Shown here one piece after another: positions 15,978-22,177 of a DNA stretch of 26,624 nucleotides (within the stretch, counting starts at the first letter, position 1; every line of letters starts with the position of its first letter). Source of the stretch: a virus. The notes under the pieces were generated by a model. It ran no database searches, was not told where the DNA came from, and saw only the letters and a program-made list of their open reading frames with translations. The stretch is taken from positions 1-26,624 of the IMG/VR virus record IMGVR_UViG_3300032245_000142, one strand, 5' to 3'. The position numbers and the translations under genes are program-made.

Positions 15978-15988
15978 CAGTAAAACCA

Positions 15989-16040
15989 TGAATCTAGTAA
16001 GCGAGGATTCGGTCTCATTTTACCGATCCGAGCTCATTCA
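15989..16040. other. 52-base imperfect hairpin upstream of pqqA
   Basis: Ends TGAAT/ATTCA pair; then a 5-base one-sided bulge, a 4-base stem, a symmetric GA/GA internal loop, stem GGAT/ATCC, one bulged base, stem CGGT/ACCG and an 8-base loop. It lies just upstream of the pqqA -35, so it is outside that mRNA unless transcription starts further up. It could be a protein-binding site, a small RNA part or a leader structure. Confidence 0.5.
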
Positions 16041-16054
16041 AGCACCCTTACCAT

Positions 16055-16086
16055 TAAAAATAAAAGAAAAGGGCTTCTAGCCCCTT
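16055..16086 (-). terminator. intrinsic terminator without an obvious gene
   Basis: Minus strand: AAGGGGCT, loop AGA, AGCCCTTT (one G-U pair), then TCTTTTATTTTT. It should stop leftward transcripts arriving from beyond 16090, yet no leftward gene is visible there. In the plus direction the T-run is poor. Confidence 0.7.
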
Positions 16087-16623
16087 TAAAACTTGTTTAA
16101 ACTATATGTTTGGTCTCTGAAGAGAATGCAATATTATTCCTTTTTTTAAATTTAGATTGGCATATTGATAAAGGTCCCTTTTTTACTTCTGATATATTTG
16201 GTGTGTACCTATAAAAATATTCCAGTAGCCAACTAACACCCCCCCCCTATACTTTACATCTGATTAAAAAGTAATCAGTTGTTAATTAACATGTGATTAA
16301 ACTTTAAGCACTCATTAAAGCTCTTATGATTGAGTCCATGTATGTGGTCACAATAGTTGAGTAATTATGTCGGGTAATTTGGAGATTTTTTAAGTTGAGT
16401 GAGTGAATGTCTTTTTACTGGTACACATAGCACCATGATAAGCACCACTTATCACATCATAAGAACTGATATATAAAACATATAAGACATTGAGACCATT
16501 AAGAATATGCACAAAAATTGAGCACAAAAAGAAAATTTGAATAATTCAAAGCATTGGCACGATTATTGCTTTGACTTTGAAATATATTTGATTGAAAATG
16601 TACTTTTATTGATTGTTTTGAAA
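16087..16623. other. 537-base non-coding stretch with inverted repeats
   Basis: I see no gene here on either strand; the longest ATG frames have about 23 codons and no ribosome site. It contains two perfect 7-base inverted repeats, CTGATTA/TAATCAG at 16260-16278 and TGATAAG/CTTATCA at 16436-16454, the palindrome GTTAATTAAC, and a run of nine C at 16249-16257. Together with the A/T tract it is the best candidate area for an origin or a control region of the divergent blocks. Confidence 0.5.
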
Positions 16624-16649
16624 TATAATCAGGGAGTGCAATTTCGCAC
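16624..16649 (+). promoter_or_regulatory. -10 box and 5' hairpin before the first rightward gene
   Basis: TATAAT at 16624-16629 without a clear -35. The predicted start (about 16636) coincides with a small hairpin, GTGC-AATTTC-GCAC. The next gene starts at 16672 after AAGGTGG. Confidence 0.4.
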
Positions 16650-16671
16650 AGTCATATAAGGTGGACTTAAA

Positions 16672-16836
16672 ATGATATATCTCAGTGTTATTGCGACCTC
16701 TGTGGTCGGGTTATTTATCTACTTTTTACAGACAGACCCACAATTTAAAAGACCTATAGGCTACGCCCTTTTAACATTTTGGTGGGTGGTCTTATCAATT
16801 CAATTACTATGCACATTTTCTGTGCTCACAAAATAA
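16672..16836 (+). CDS. 54-residue two-span membrane protein
   Basis: A short ORF. The protein begins MIYLSVIATSVVGLFIYFLQ (first membrane helix), has a polar turn (TDPQFKRP), and a second helix (ALLTFWWVVLSIQLLC). AAGGTGG stands 8-9 bases before the ATG. No family is recognised. It is the first gene of the rightward block and is followed 11 bases later by a large gene. An inner-membrane role early in infection, such as exclusion or lysis control, is possible but not shown. Confidence 0.65.
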   Translation: MIYLSVIATSVVGLFIYFLQTDPQFKRPIGYALLTFWWVVLSIQLLCTFSVLTK

Positions 16837-16847
16837 GGGGACACATC

Positions 16848-18401
16848 ATGCACGGACTTATTAAACTTAACGGACTCTACGGGGTCAGTCGAATTGACTT
16901 AAAAGATTTTATCTACACCAATTTGAGACCATTCAATTTCAGAGTCAGGACTCACTCATTACAAGAGCTGAAAATTGCTACTCTTAAAAGTGGTCGAAAG
17001 TTGTCAAAGTATGTCGCATCAATAAAGCGAAATAACACACCGACAGAGGTCGTCTGTGACTATTTAAAGCACCTCAGAAGTAATGTCATAGCACCGACAG
17101 TCAATAAAATTGAGCCCTGTATTTTTAGAGTTGAGAGACTTTGGACTGACAATGGGTGGGAGTACATTGACCCGATAAAACTTGGTATGTCTGAAAATTC
17201 AAATAAACTTTTTGGACATTTTCAACCTCTGCACAATCTACACAGGTCAGTCACAGAGCCGTCAATGGTCGCATATTATCCGAGTTTAAGACACATGAGA
17301 GAGAGTCGGGAGGTCAAAACTCGACTCGGTAAGTACCTCACCACTTATAAAAATGAATTCAATCTCTCTGAGAGTGACATTAAAACAGTGGTCGAGGGCT
17401 TCAACGGATTTTTAAATTCACAATCAGGGTGGGTAGTTTCATTCATTTCGCATGATGATGAGCAAGGGTGGATTGACGCCTACTCAGATGGCAGTGTGAT
17501 AAGGTCTTGTATGACGGGTGAAAAGGCTGTCAGGGTATATGCACATAATAAGTCAGTCTTAAAACTTGCTATCTTAAAAAATGCTGAGGGCTCTATTATT
17601 GCTCGGTCTATTGTCAGAGATGATGACAGAAAAGGTTATTTAAGAGTTTACCCAGCACCCGACAATGCACCTGAGGGCAGATTTTTAAGAGACCACTTAT
17701 GTGCTGTAGGCTATAAGAATGAAATTGACCTCGACGGGTGTCTCTTACAGGCTATTGAGTCAGGTCATGGGGGATATGTAGCACCATATATTGACTCGGG
17801 TCGGACTGGTACTCAAAAAGGTGAGCTCATTACCATTGACGGGGTGTCTTATATTGAGGTGGGGTCAGGTTATCTCGACTTAGCTATGACGGGAGGTCAC
17901 ACAGATGAGATGAGTACCTGTGCTGATTGTGGTGAGGGCATGGCAGATGATGACTCCACTTATATTGAGTACTGCGACCACTCTGTATGTCAGAGCTGTC
18001 TCGACGATAATTATACATATGCCTATACTCGACACGGACAAAATGACATACCAAGTGACAGGGCTGTAAGATGTCAGACTGACTCTGAGTACTATGACAT
18101 TGATTATCTCTCTGAGTATGAAATTTATCAGTGTGACCATGATGATCTTTTCTATCATATTGATGAGTTGATTAATTGTGACGGGGGTATGTACTATGTC
18201 GGGCACTGTGTACGCCTCGACCATGAGCATGAGGACGACAATTATTGTTTTAATGAGTTCGCACATACCTTGTCAGACGGGTCAATATGTCACAGTGATG
18301 ACGCTGAGACACTTCAAAATGAGCTTAATGACTCTTATGAGGCTGAGAGCCCTGACCATAACCCACAATTAAACAATGAAAGTGAGACAGAAAATGAATA
18401 A
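16848..18401 (+). CDS. large protein of unknown function with C-terminal Cys-rich domain
   Basis: The frame is open from 16779, but AAGGGG lies 7 bases before ATG 16848, giving MHGLIKLNGLYGVSRIDLKD and 517 residues. Residues about 195-260 (SGWVVSFISHDDEQGWIDAY, then AVRVYAHNKSVLKLAILKN) form a domain I have seen in other phage hypothetical proteins. From about residue 358 there is a zinc-type region: STCADCGEGM and YCDHSVCQSCLDD, followed by more Cys/His pairs (YQCDHDDLFYH, GHCVRLDHEHEDD). It may bind zinc and nucleic acid or protein; I cannot name it. Codon choice (GTC, CTC, GAC, GGG) differs from the flanking replication genes. Confidence 0.7.
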   Translation: MHGLIKLNGLYGVSRIDLKDFIYTNLRPFNFRVRTHSLQELKIATLKSGRKLSKYVASIKRNNTPTEVVCDYLKHLRSNVIAPTVNKIEPCIFRVERLWTDNGWEYIDPIKLGMSENSNKLFGHFQPLHNLHRSVTEPSMVAYYPSLRHMRESREVKTRLGKYLTTYKNEFNLSESDIKTVVEGFNGFLNSQSGWVVSFISHDDEQGWIDAYSDGSVIRSCMTGEKAVRVYAHNKSVLKLAILKNAEGSIIARSIVRDDDRKGYLRVYPAPDNAPEGRFLRDHLCAVGYKNEIDLDGCLLQAIESGHGGYVAPYIDSGRTGTQKGELITIDGVSYIEVGSGYLDLAMTGGHTDEMSTCADCGEGMADDDSTYIEYCDHSVCQSCLDDNYTYAYTRHGQNDIPSDRAVRCQTDSEYYDIDYLSEYEIYQCDHDDLFYHIDELINCDGGMYYVGHCVRLDHEHEDDNYCFNEFAHTLSDGSICHSDDAETLQNELNDSYEAESPDHNPQLNNESETENE

Positions 18402-19368
18402 GAAAAGACTGCTCGACATTTTGACATACAGACGAGGACATAATTCAAAGGGTGAAAGTGCTTTCATTAAAAAGTATATGAGCAATTTTGACCCTCTCAA
18501 AAATGACAAAGGTGAAGTCCTCGCTTATGTGTATGACAATCACAATGACAAAAAAGGTCATAAGGTTATGTGGTCGAGTCACATTGACACCATGCACAAA
18601 AAAGACCCTCACAAAATAAAGCAGGAAGTATTTTTGGACACCTTTGACACAGCCTTTGTCGGTGATGAGTCAGACTGTCTCGGTGCTGATAATGGTGCAG
18701 GGGTCGCACTTATGCTCGATATGATTGACGCTGACATTGAGGGTGTGTATGTATTTCACAGGGGTGAGGAAATTGGACTGTGGGGGTCGTCTCAGATTGT
18801 CGAGACTCACCTCGATTTTATCAAGTCATTCACACACTCGATAGCCTTTGACAGACGAGCTGAGACCTCTGTTATCACTCACCAATCGGGTAGGCAGGGC
18901 ATAAGTGAGTCATTCACAGCTCAGCTCTGTGACCTATTGTCACTCGGTTATATTGCTGACCCTACGGGTGCTTACACTGACACATACACCTATTTTGACT
19001 ATGTATCCGAGTGCACCAATGTCAGCATAGGATACATGTCAGAGCACTCAAAAAGTGAGACCCTAAATGTGTCTCATGTCGAAAAGTTGTCAGATAGATT
19101 GTGCTCGATTGATTGGAGTGCTATTGACCTCATACATGAGAGAGTGGCAGAGCCCGAGACCTTTTATAAGGGGTCTTATTATGGGTCTTATTATGATGTC
19201 CCTATGATTGATGAGCTCATGTCTTATGACACCCGAGCTCTGACAGCATGGGTCAAAAATGCTGAGCTCTCTGACATTGTGACACTCATTCAAAACCTGA
19301 CAGATGAGGTCGCTTATTCTTATGAGTCAGACTTACTCCCACATCTCCACTCGAGGGCATACACTTAG
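18394..19368 (+). CDS. zinc peptidase, clan MH (M20/M28/M42-like)
   Basis: A 324-residue co-catalytic two-zinc peptidase. Expected ligands appear in order: WSSHIDTMH (His-x-Asp), DCLGADNGAGVALMLDM (bridging Asp), FHRGEEIGLWGS (catalytic Glu-Glu), SIAFDRRAE (Asp) and YMSEHSKSETLN (His). This order is that of aminopeptidases and carboxypeptidases or deacylases of families M20, M28 and M42. Substrate unknown; it could free amino acids from peptides or remove acyl groups from metabolites. I choose ATG 18394, which overlaps the previous stop; a 6-codon longer start at 18376 lacks a ribosome site. A strong terminator follows 22 bases later. Confidence 0.82.
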   Translation: MNKKRLLDILTYRRGHNSKGESAFIKKYMSNFDPLKNDKGEVLAYVYDNHNDKKGHKVMWSSHIDTMHKKDPHKIKQEVFLDTFDTAFVGDESDCLGADNGAGVALMLDMIDADIEGVYVFHRGEEIGLWGSSQIVETHLDFIKSFTHSIAFDRRAETSVITHQSGRQGISESFTAQLCDLLSLGYIADPTGAYTDTYTYFDYVSECTNVSIGYMSEHSKSETLNVSHVEKLSDRLCSIDWSAIDLIHERVAEPETFYKGSYYGSYYDVPMIDELMSYDTRALTAWVKNAELSDIVTLIQNLTDEVAYSYESDLLPHLHSRAYT

Positions 19369-19390
19369 AAAAATCTTTTAAGTGCTCATA

Positions 19391-19418
19391 AGCCCTCACT
19401 TTCGAGGGCTTTTTTTTT
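19391..19418 (+). terminator. strong intrinsic terminator
   Basis: AGCCCTC, loop ACTTTC, GAGGGCT, then eight T. It ends the unit with the membrane protein, the Cys-rich protein and the peptidase. Confidence 0.95.
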
Positions 19419-19726
19419 GTCGGTGAGTGTTTAAAAGACTTTTCTTAATTGTGGTCTCAATGACTCACAAAAAGTCTCATTAAGGGCATTTTTAAGCTCT
19501 TAAATAAACTTTTTTTATTTGATAGGGGGTAAGTATAGGGGACACAAAAATAATGCGACATAGCTCGATTGTGTAGCTCATTCTTTTATAATTTCAGTCA
19601 AAAAGCCTGATTTTATAGGGTGTGAGAGGTATTTTTTAAAATCACGGATACTCTGTGAGGGTCGAGTCTTGTCTGAAAAAATAGAAATATGATACAAACT
19701 GTTACAAAGTTTTTGTTAAAAACATC
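19419..19726. other. non-coding stretch between two rightward units
   Basis: No gene is seen here. A second hairpin at 19480-19503 (TTAAGGGC, 8-base loop, GCTCTTAA with one G-U) is followed after six bases by TTTTTTT and may be a back-up terminator. The base style (GTCTC, GACTC, GAGTC words) matches the genes to the left rather than those to the right, so the compositional island seems to reach to about 19680. Confidence 0.5.
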
Positions 19727-19755
19727 TTGACAAAAACCAATTTTACATGGAAAAT
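19727..19755 (+). promoter_or_regulatory. promoter of the early/replication unit
   Basis: TTGACA at 19727-19732, a 17-base spacer, and GAAAAT at 19750-19755 (4 of 6). The first gene starts at 19795 after AAAGGAGAAATAA. Confidence 0.6.
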
Positions 19756-19794
19756 TTTAAACAAATGGGATTTCCATTTTTAAAGGAGAAATAA

Positions 19795-19944
19795 ATGAAA
19801 TATACTTTTTATAAAGTGTTATATAATGATGGTGCTATTGCAGGATATGTTTTTGGAAAAGATTATGAAGATGCTTTACAAAAAGCAAAAACTCTTTATA
19901 ATAATTTTATTATTTTAGAAATTATAGAAGATGGAGATTTATAA
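19795..19944 (+). CDS. 49-residue early protein
   Basis: A short ORF with an excellent ribosome site (AAAGGAG, spacing about 6). The protein begins MKYTFYKVLYNDGAIAGYVF and continues with a helical part (DYEDALQKAKTLYNN) and an acidic end. The beta-beta-alpha-beta pattern is common in tiny phage early proteins that bind host factors, but I recognise no family. The stop overlaps the next start by one base (TAATG). It is the first gene of its unit, a position often taken by host-takeover proteins; that is inference. Confidence 0.7.
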   Translation: MKYTFYKVLYNDGAIAGYVFGKDYEDALQKAKTLYNNFIILEIIEDGDL

Positions 19945-20342
19945 TGATATTAGATATAGACCAGGCTAACGCAGACCTTAATTGTATAGCGATAGCAATC
20001 TACGCAGAAGCACACACGCAAAGTACAGAAGCAAAGCATGGAGTAGCACAAGTTATCTTAAATCGTTTTAGAAATGGACATTATGGGGATTCAATTTGCG
20101 AGGTAGTACTAAAAAAAGGACAATTTCACGGAGTTTGGGACATAATGTCAGGGAAACACGACTATCCAACACAAGAGGACTTATTAAAAGAAAAGCTAGT
20201 AGCTCATGAAGTATATTTTCACAAAGTGCCAAACCTCATTGGAAATACGACATATTATTTTCATGATGATTCAATAGGAAAACCTCATTCATGGGGCATT
20301 AAAACAAAGAAAACAAAGCTTGACAATTTATTATTTTATTAG
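19944..20342 (+). CDS. SleB-like cell wall hydrolase
   Basis: A 132-residue protein with the Hydrolase_2 (SleB) pattern: AIAIYAEAHTQSTEAKHGVA, then QVILNRFRNGHYGDSICEVV, and GQFHGVWD. Glu22 in YAEA is the expected catalytic acid of these lytic transglycosylase-like enzymes that cut the peptidoglycan sugar chain. No signal peptide is seen. It stands in the early block far from the holin and M15 endolysin, so it is a second wall-active enzyme with different timing. It might act in wall remodelling or in lysis with delayed export. Confidence 0.82.
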   Translation: MILDIDQANADLNCIAIAIYAEAHTQSTEAKHGVAQVILNRFRNGHYGDSICEVVLKKGQFHGVWDIMSGKHDYPTQEDLLKEKLVAHEVYFHKVPNLIGNTTYYFHDDSIGKPHSWGIKTKKTKLDNLLFY

Positions 20343-20351
20343 GAGAAAAAA

Positions 20352-20450
20352 ATGCTTTTTGCTATTATAGTTTTTGTGATAGGATTCATATTCGGTTATG
20401 TATTAGGTAATCGAGAAAAGAACAACGAAACATATTTTGGAGATTATTAA
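20352..20450 (+). CDS. 32-residue membrane peptide
   Basis: A tiny ORF with AGGAG 6-7 bases before its ATG. The product is one membrane helix (MLFAIIVFVIGFIFGYVLG) followed by a charged tail (NREKNNETYFGDY). Its stop is directly followed by the next ATG. Position right after the SleB-like hydrolase suggests it could help localise that enzyme or affect the membrane, which is inference. Confidence 0.65.
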   Translation: MLFAIIVFVIGFIFGYVLGNREKNNETYFGDY

Positions 20451-20762
20451 ATGAAAACTTTTAAAGTTTACGCAGAAGCAATCGTTCCGTATTACAAAGT
20501 TATTGAAGCAGAGAACAAAACAGAAGCATATTTAAAAGCAGTTAAAATACCTAAAGAAGAGTTTAATTATGCTTATGAAATGAAGCATGAGGAATGGCAT
20601 ACCAACATTAATGACATGGTTGAAATTATGGACTTTCCAACATGGATAATGGAACATCATTCTAAGAGATTTAGTGCTGATTTAACAGACGCTATGGAAG
20701 ACACTGATTTACAAGATGATTATATTAATTTTTATGGACTAACTGAAAAGGATATGTTATAA
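20451..20762 (+). CDS. 103-residue acidic hypothetical protein
   Basis: The protein starts MKTFKVYAEAIVPYYKVIEA, a beta-alpha pattern seen in many short phage proteins (a strand followed by ENKTEAYLKA helix), and ends in a Glu/Asp-rich part. I recognise no catalytic motif. It follows the membrane peptide with no gap, and its TAA overlaps the next ATG (TAATG). The function is unknown. Placement in a chain of overlapping small genes suggests one transcript from the promoter at 19727. Confidence 0.65.
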   Translation: MKTFKVYAEAIVPYYKVIEAENKTEAYLKAVKIPKEEFNYAYEMKHEEWHTNINDMVEIMDFPTWIMEHHSKRFSADLTDAMEDTDLQDDYINFYGLTEKDML

Positions 20763-20851
20763 TGTTAAGAGATACCATGCTTTATTATAGAACAGCAAAA
20801 CAATATCTAAAACTTTTGGAGAAACAAAATGATAACAAAAAACTTTGGTGA
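20762..20851 (+). CDS. 29-residue small ORF, probably translated
   Basis: Starts with ATG overlapping the upstream TAA by one base and ends inside the next gene. The peptide is MLRDTMLYYRTAKQYLKLLE plus a Lys/Asn-rich end, a likely amphipathic helix. Evidence is only the overlap pattern shared with its neighbours; there is no ribosome site of its own. Confidence 0.45.
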   Translation: MLRDTMLYYRTAKQYLKLLEKQNDNKKLW

Positions 20852-21023
20852 GTATAAAATTATTTACTTAACTAAAAATACTTTTAATTTCTTTTGGGGA
20901 TTTGGTTGGGATTCACAGGCGAAGTTTAAACGAGATGGAAAAAGTTTTACATTACTTCAACGACCAACACGAAGTTTACCAAGAGATGTTAATGAGATAC
21001 TTTCTAAAATGATTGGAGTATGA
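20829..21023 (+). CDS. 64-residue hypothetical protein
   Basis: GGAG precedes the ATG by about 8 bases. The protein (MITKNFGEYKIIYLTKNTFN, then FFWGFGWDSQAKFKRDGK) is rich in aromatic residues and ends in a basic helix (RSLPRDVNEILSKMIGV). No known family comes to mind. It could be a small beta protein. The next gene's ribosome site lies within its last codons, which is consistent with tight packing. Confidence 0.6.
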   Translation: MITKNFGEYKIIYLTKNTFNFFWGFGWDSQAKFKRDGKSFTLLQRPTRSLPRDVNEILSKMIGV

Positions 21024-21024
21024 A

Positions 21025-21231
21025 ATGAGATGTGTCGCCTGTAATGCTTTATTATCAGATTATGAATCAACACGAAAAAGCCAAACCACAGGGGAATATT
21101 TAGATTTATGTAATTACTGTTTAAATGACATTAAAAATGATTTACTTTACATGGAACGAGAAGACCTAGCTACAAAAGAAACACCCTCAGATGAAGAACA
21201 CCATGACTTTTTAGAATGGAAAGACCTATGA
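21025..21231 (+). CDS. small zinc-finger protein next to primase
   Basis: The frame is open from a TTG at 21013, but GGAG lies 6 bases before ATG 21025, giving MRCVACNALLSDYESTRKSQ and 68 residues. Two CxxC pairs (CVAC and CNYC, about 25 residues apart) make a zinc-ribbon-like fold, followed by an acidic helix. This type (RCxACNxxLxxxESTRK) is common near replication genes in T7-like and T4-like phages, with unknown role. Its TGA overlaps the next ATG. Confidence 0.72.
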   Translation: MRCVACNALLSDYESTRKSQTTGEYLDLCNYCLNDIKNDLLYMEREDLATKETPSDEEHHDFLEWKDL

Positions 21232-21458
21232 AAAAACCTGACGCATGGCTTTATGAAGAGTTTGACACCAATGGGGATTTACGATCTAGTCAAATATGGA
21301 CTTTCTTACCCTCTGATTTAAAACAAACTATTAAACTTAAAGATGTTCATCATGTAGAACTTACACCGATGTATAAAGACATCAATGAAAAGCAAGTGTA
21401 TAATAAAGAAAACAAGTTTGATTCTAAAAAACTAATAGAGGCATATTGTGGTCTATGA
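21228..21458 (+). CDS. 76-residue protein preceding primase
   Basis: The start ATG 21228 overlaps the upstream TGA (ATGA), giving MKKPDAWLYEEFDTNGDLRS. The upstream in-frame ATG at 21216 is less likely because it would overlap more. The pattern PDAWLYEEFDxxG resembles short phage proteins seen in several replication clusters; function unknown. The C-terminal half (PMYKDINEKQVYNKENKFDS) is charged. It ends with another ATGA overlap onto the primase, so the three genes are coupled. Confidence 0.62.
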   Translation: MKKPDAWLYEEFDTNGDLRSSQIWTFLPSDLKQTIKLKDVHHVELTPMYKDINEKQVYNKENKFDSKKLIEAYCGL

Positions 21459-22177
21459 GTCATTTTCTATACAATGAGAGATGCCCTAAATGCAGTGCCA
21501 ATGGTGCTGATAAGAGTGGAAACAATCTTGCAGTCTATTCTGATACTCATAAATACTGTTTTGCATGTGGATTTCATGATAGAGGGGACATTGTAGAGAA
21601 ATACAAAGATCGTTTAAACACAGTAGTAGAAAAGAAATCTTTTATGTCATTCAACAAAGCTCAGTTTATGGACGCTAAGGGAATGACCTACCTTAAAAAA
21701 TATGGACTAACAAACGATGAAATCAATAAAAATTATTTTTGGGATAGTGATGGTTATTTGGTCTTTGATGGTGGTAATTATCAAAACGCTAGAAACTTCA
21801 CAGGATTAGGTGCTAAATATATGACTAGGGGAGTTATTCGTAATAATGAGCCAATTATGCAGAATACGCAAAATGACAGTGTAATTATTGTAGAAGATGC
21901 AATTTCTGCTATAAAAGTTAGTAGAGTGCTACCAAGTGTTCCTATACATAACTCAATTATACCCCTAGAACTCATTTTAAGGCTCTCTAAACGCTTTAAA
22001 AAACTTTTTGTATGGCTAGACAAGGATAAAAGTTTATCGGCTCTTAAACAGGCAGGAAATGCGAAATTACTTTTTGATGAAGTAAGAACAATTTGGACTG
22101 ATCTCGATCCAAAATGTTATTCTGAAACAGAGATAAAGAAATATTTAAATGTTGTTGACATGGAGAAACAAGTATGA
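21455..22177 (+). CDS. DNA primase (T7 gp4 primase-like)
   Basis: A 240-residue primase. An N-terminal zinc finger (ERCPKCSANGADKSG and YCFACGFHDRG, Cys10/13/35/38) would read the template. The Toprim-type catalytic part shows VIIVEDAISAIKVS (acidic residue after a strand) and LFVWLDKDKS (DxD). It matches the primase half of T7 gp4-like proteins, but the helicase is encoded separately, directly downstream with a 4-base overlap. The start 21455 is set by the ATGA overlap with the previous gene. It should make RNA primers for lagging-strand synthesis. Confidence 0.88.
   Translation: MSHFLYNERCPKCSANGADKSGNNLAVYSDTHKYCFACGFHDRGDIVEKYKDRLNTVVEKKSFMSFNKAQFMDAKGMTYLKKYGLTNDEINKNYFWDSDGYLVFDGGNYQNARNFTGLGAKYMTRGVIRNNEPIMQNTQNDSVIIVEDAISAIKVSRVLPSVPIHNSIIPLELILRLSKRFKKLFVWLDKDKSLSALKQAGNAKLLFDEVRTIWTDLDPKCYSETEIKKYLNVVDMEKQV

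Noticed and set aside
15985-16056. Possible tRNA in the hairpin region (GA-rich stem and a CCA further on)
   Set aside because: No 7-base acceptor stem pairs, no proper T-loop sequence, and the arm layout does not form a cloverleaf on either strand.
16300-16420. Short minus-strand frames of 11-23 codons as source of the orphan terminator transcript
   Set aside because: No ribosome sites, no known peptide pattern, and no convincing leftward promoter.
17880-18266. 128-codon minus-strand frame across the Cys-rich protein
   Set aside because: It is antisense to a well-supported gene, has no ribosome site, and reads as Ile/Val-rich noise.
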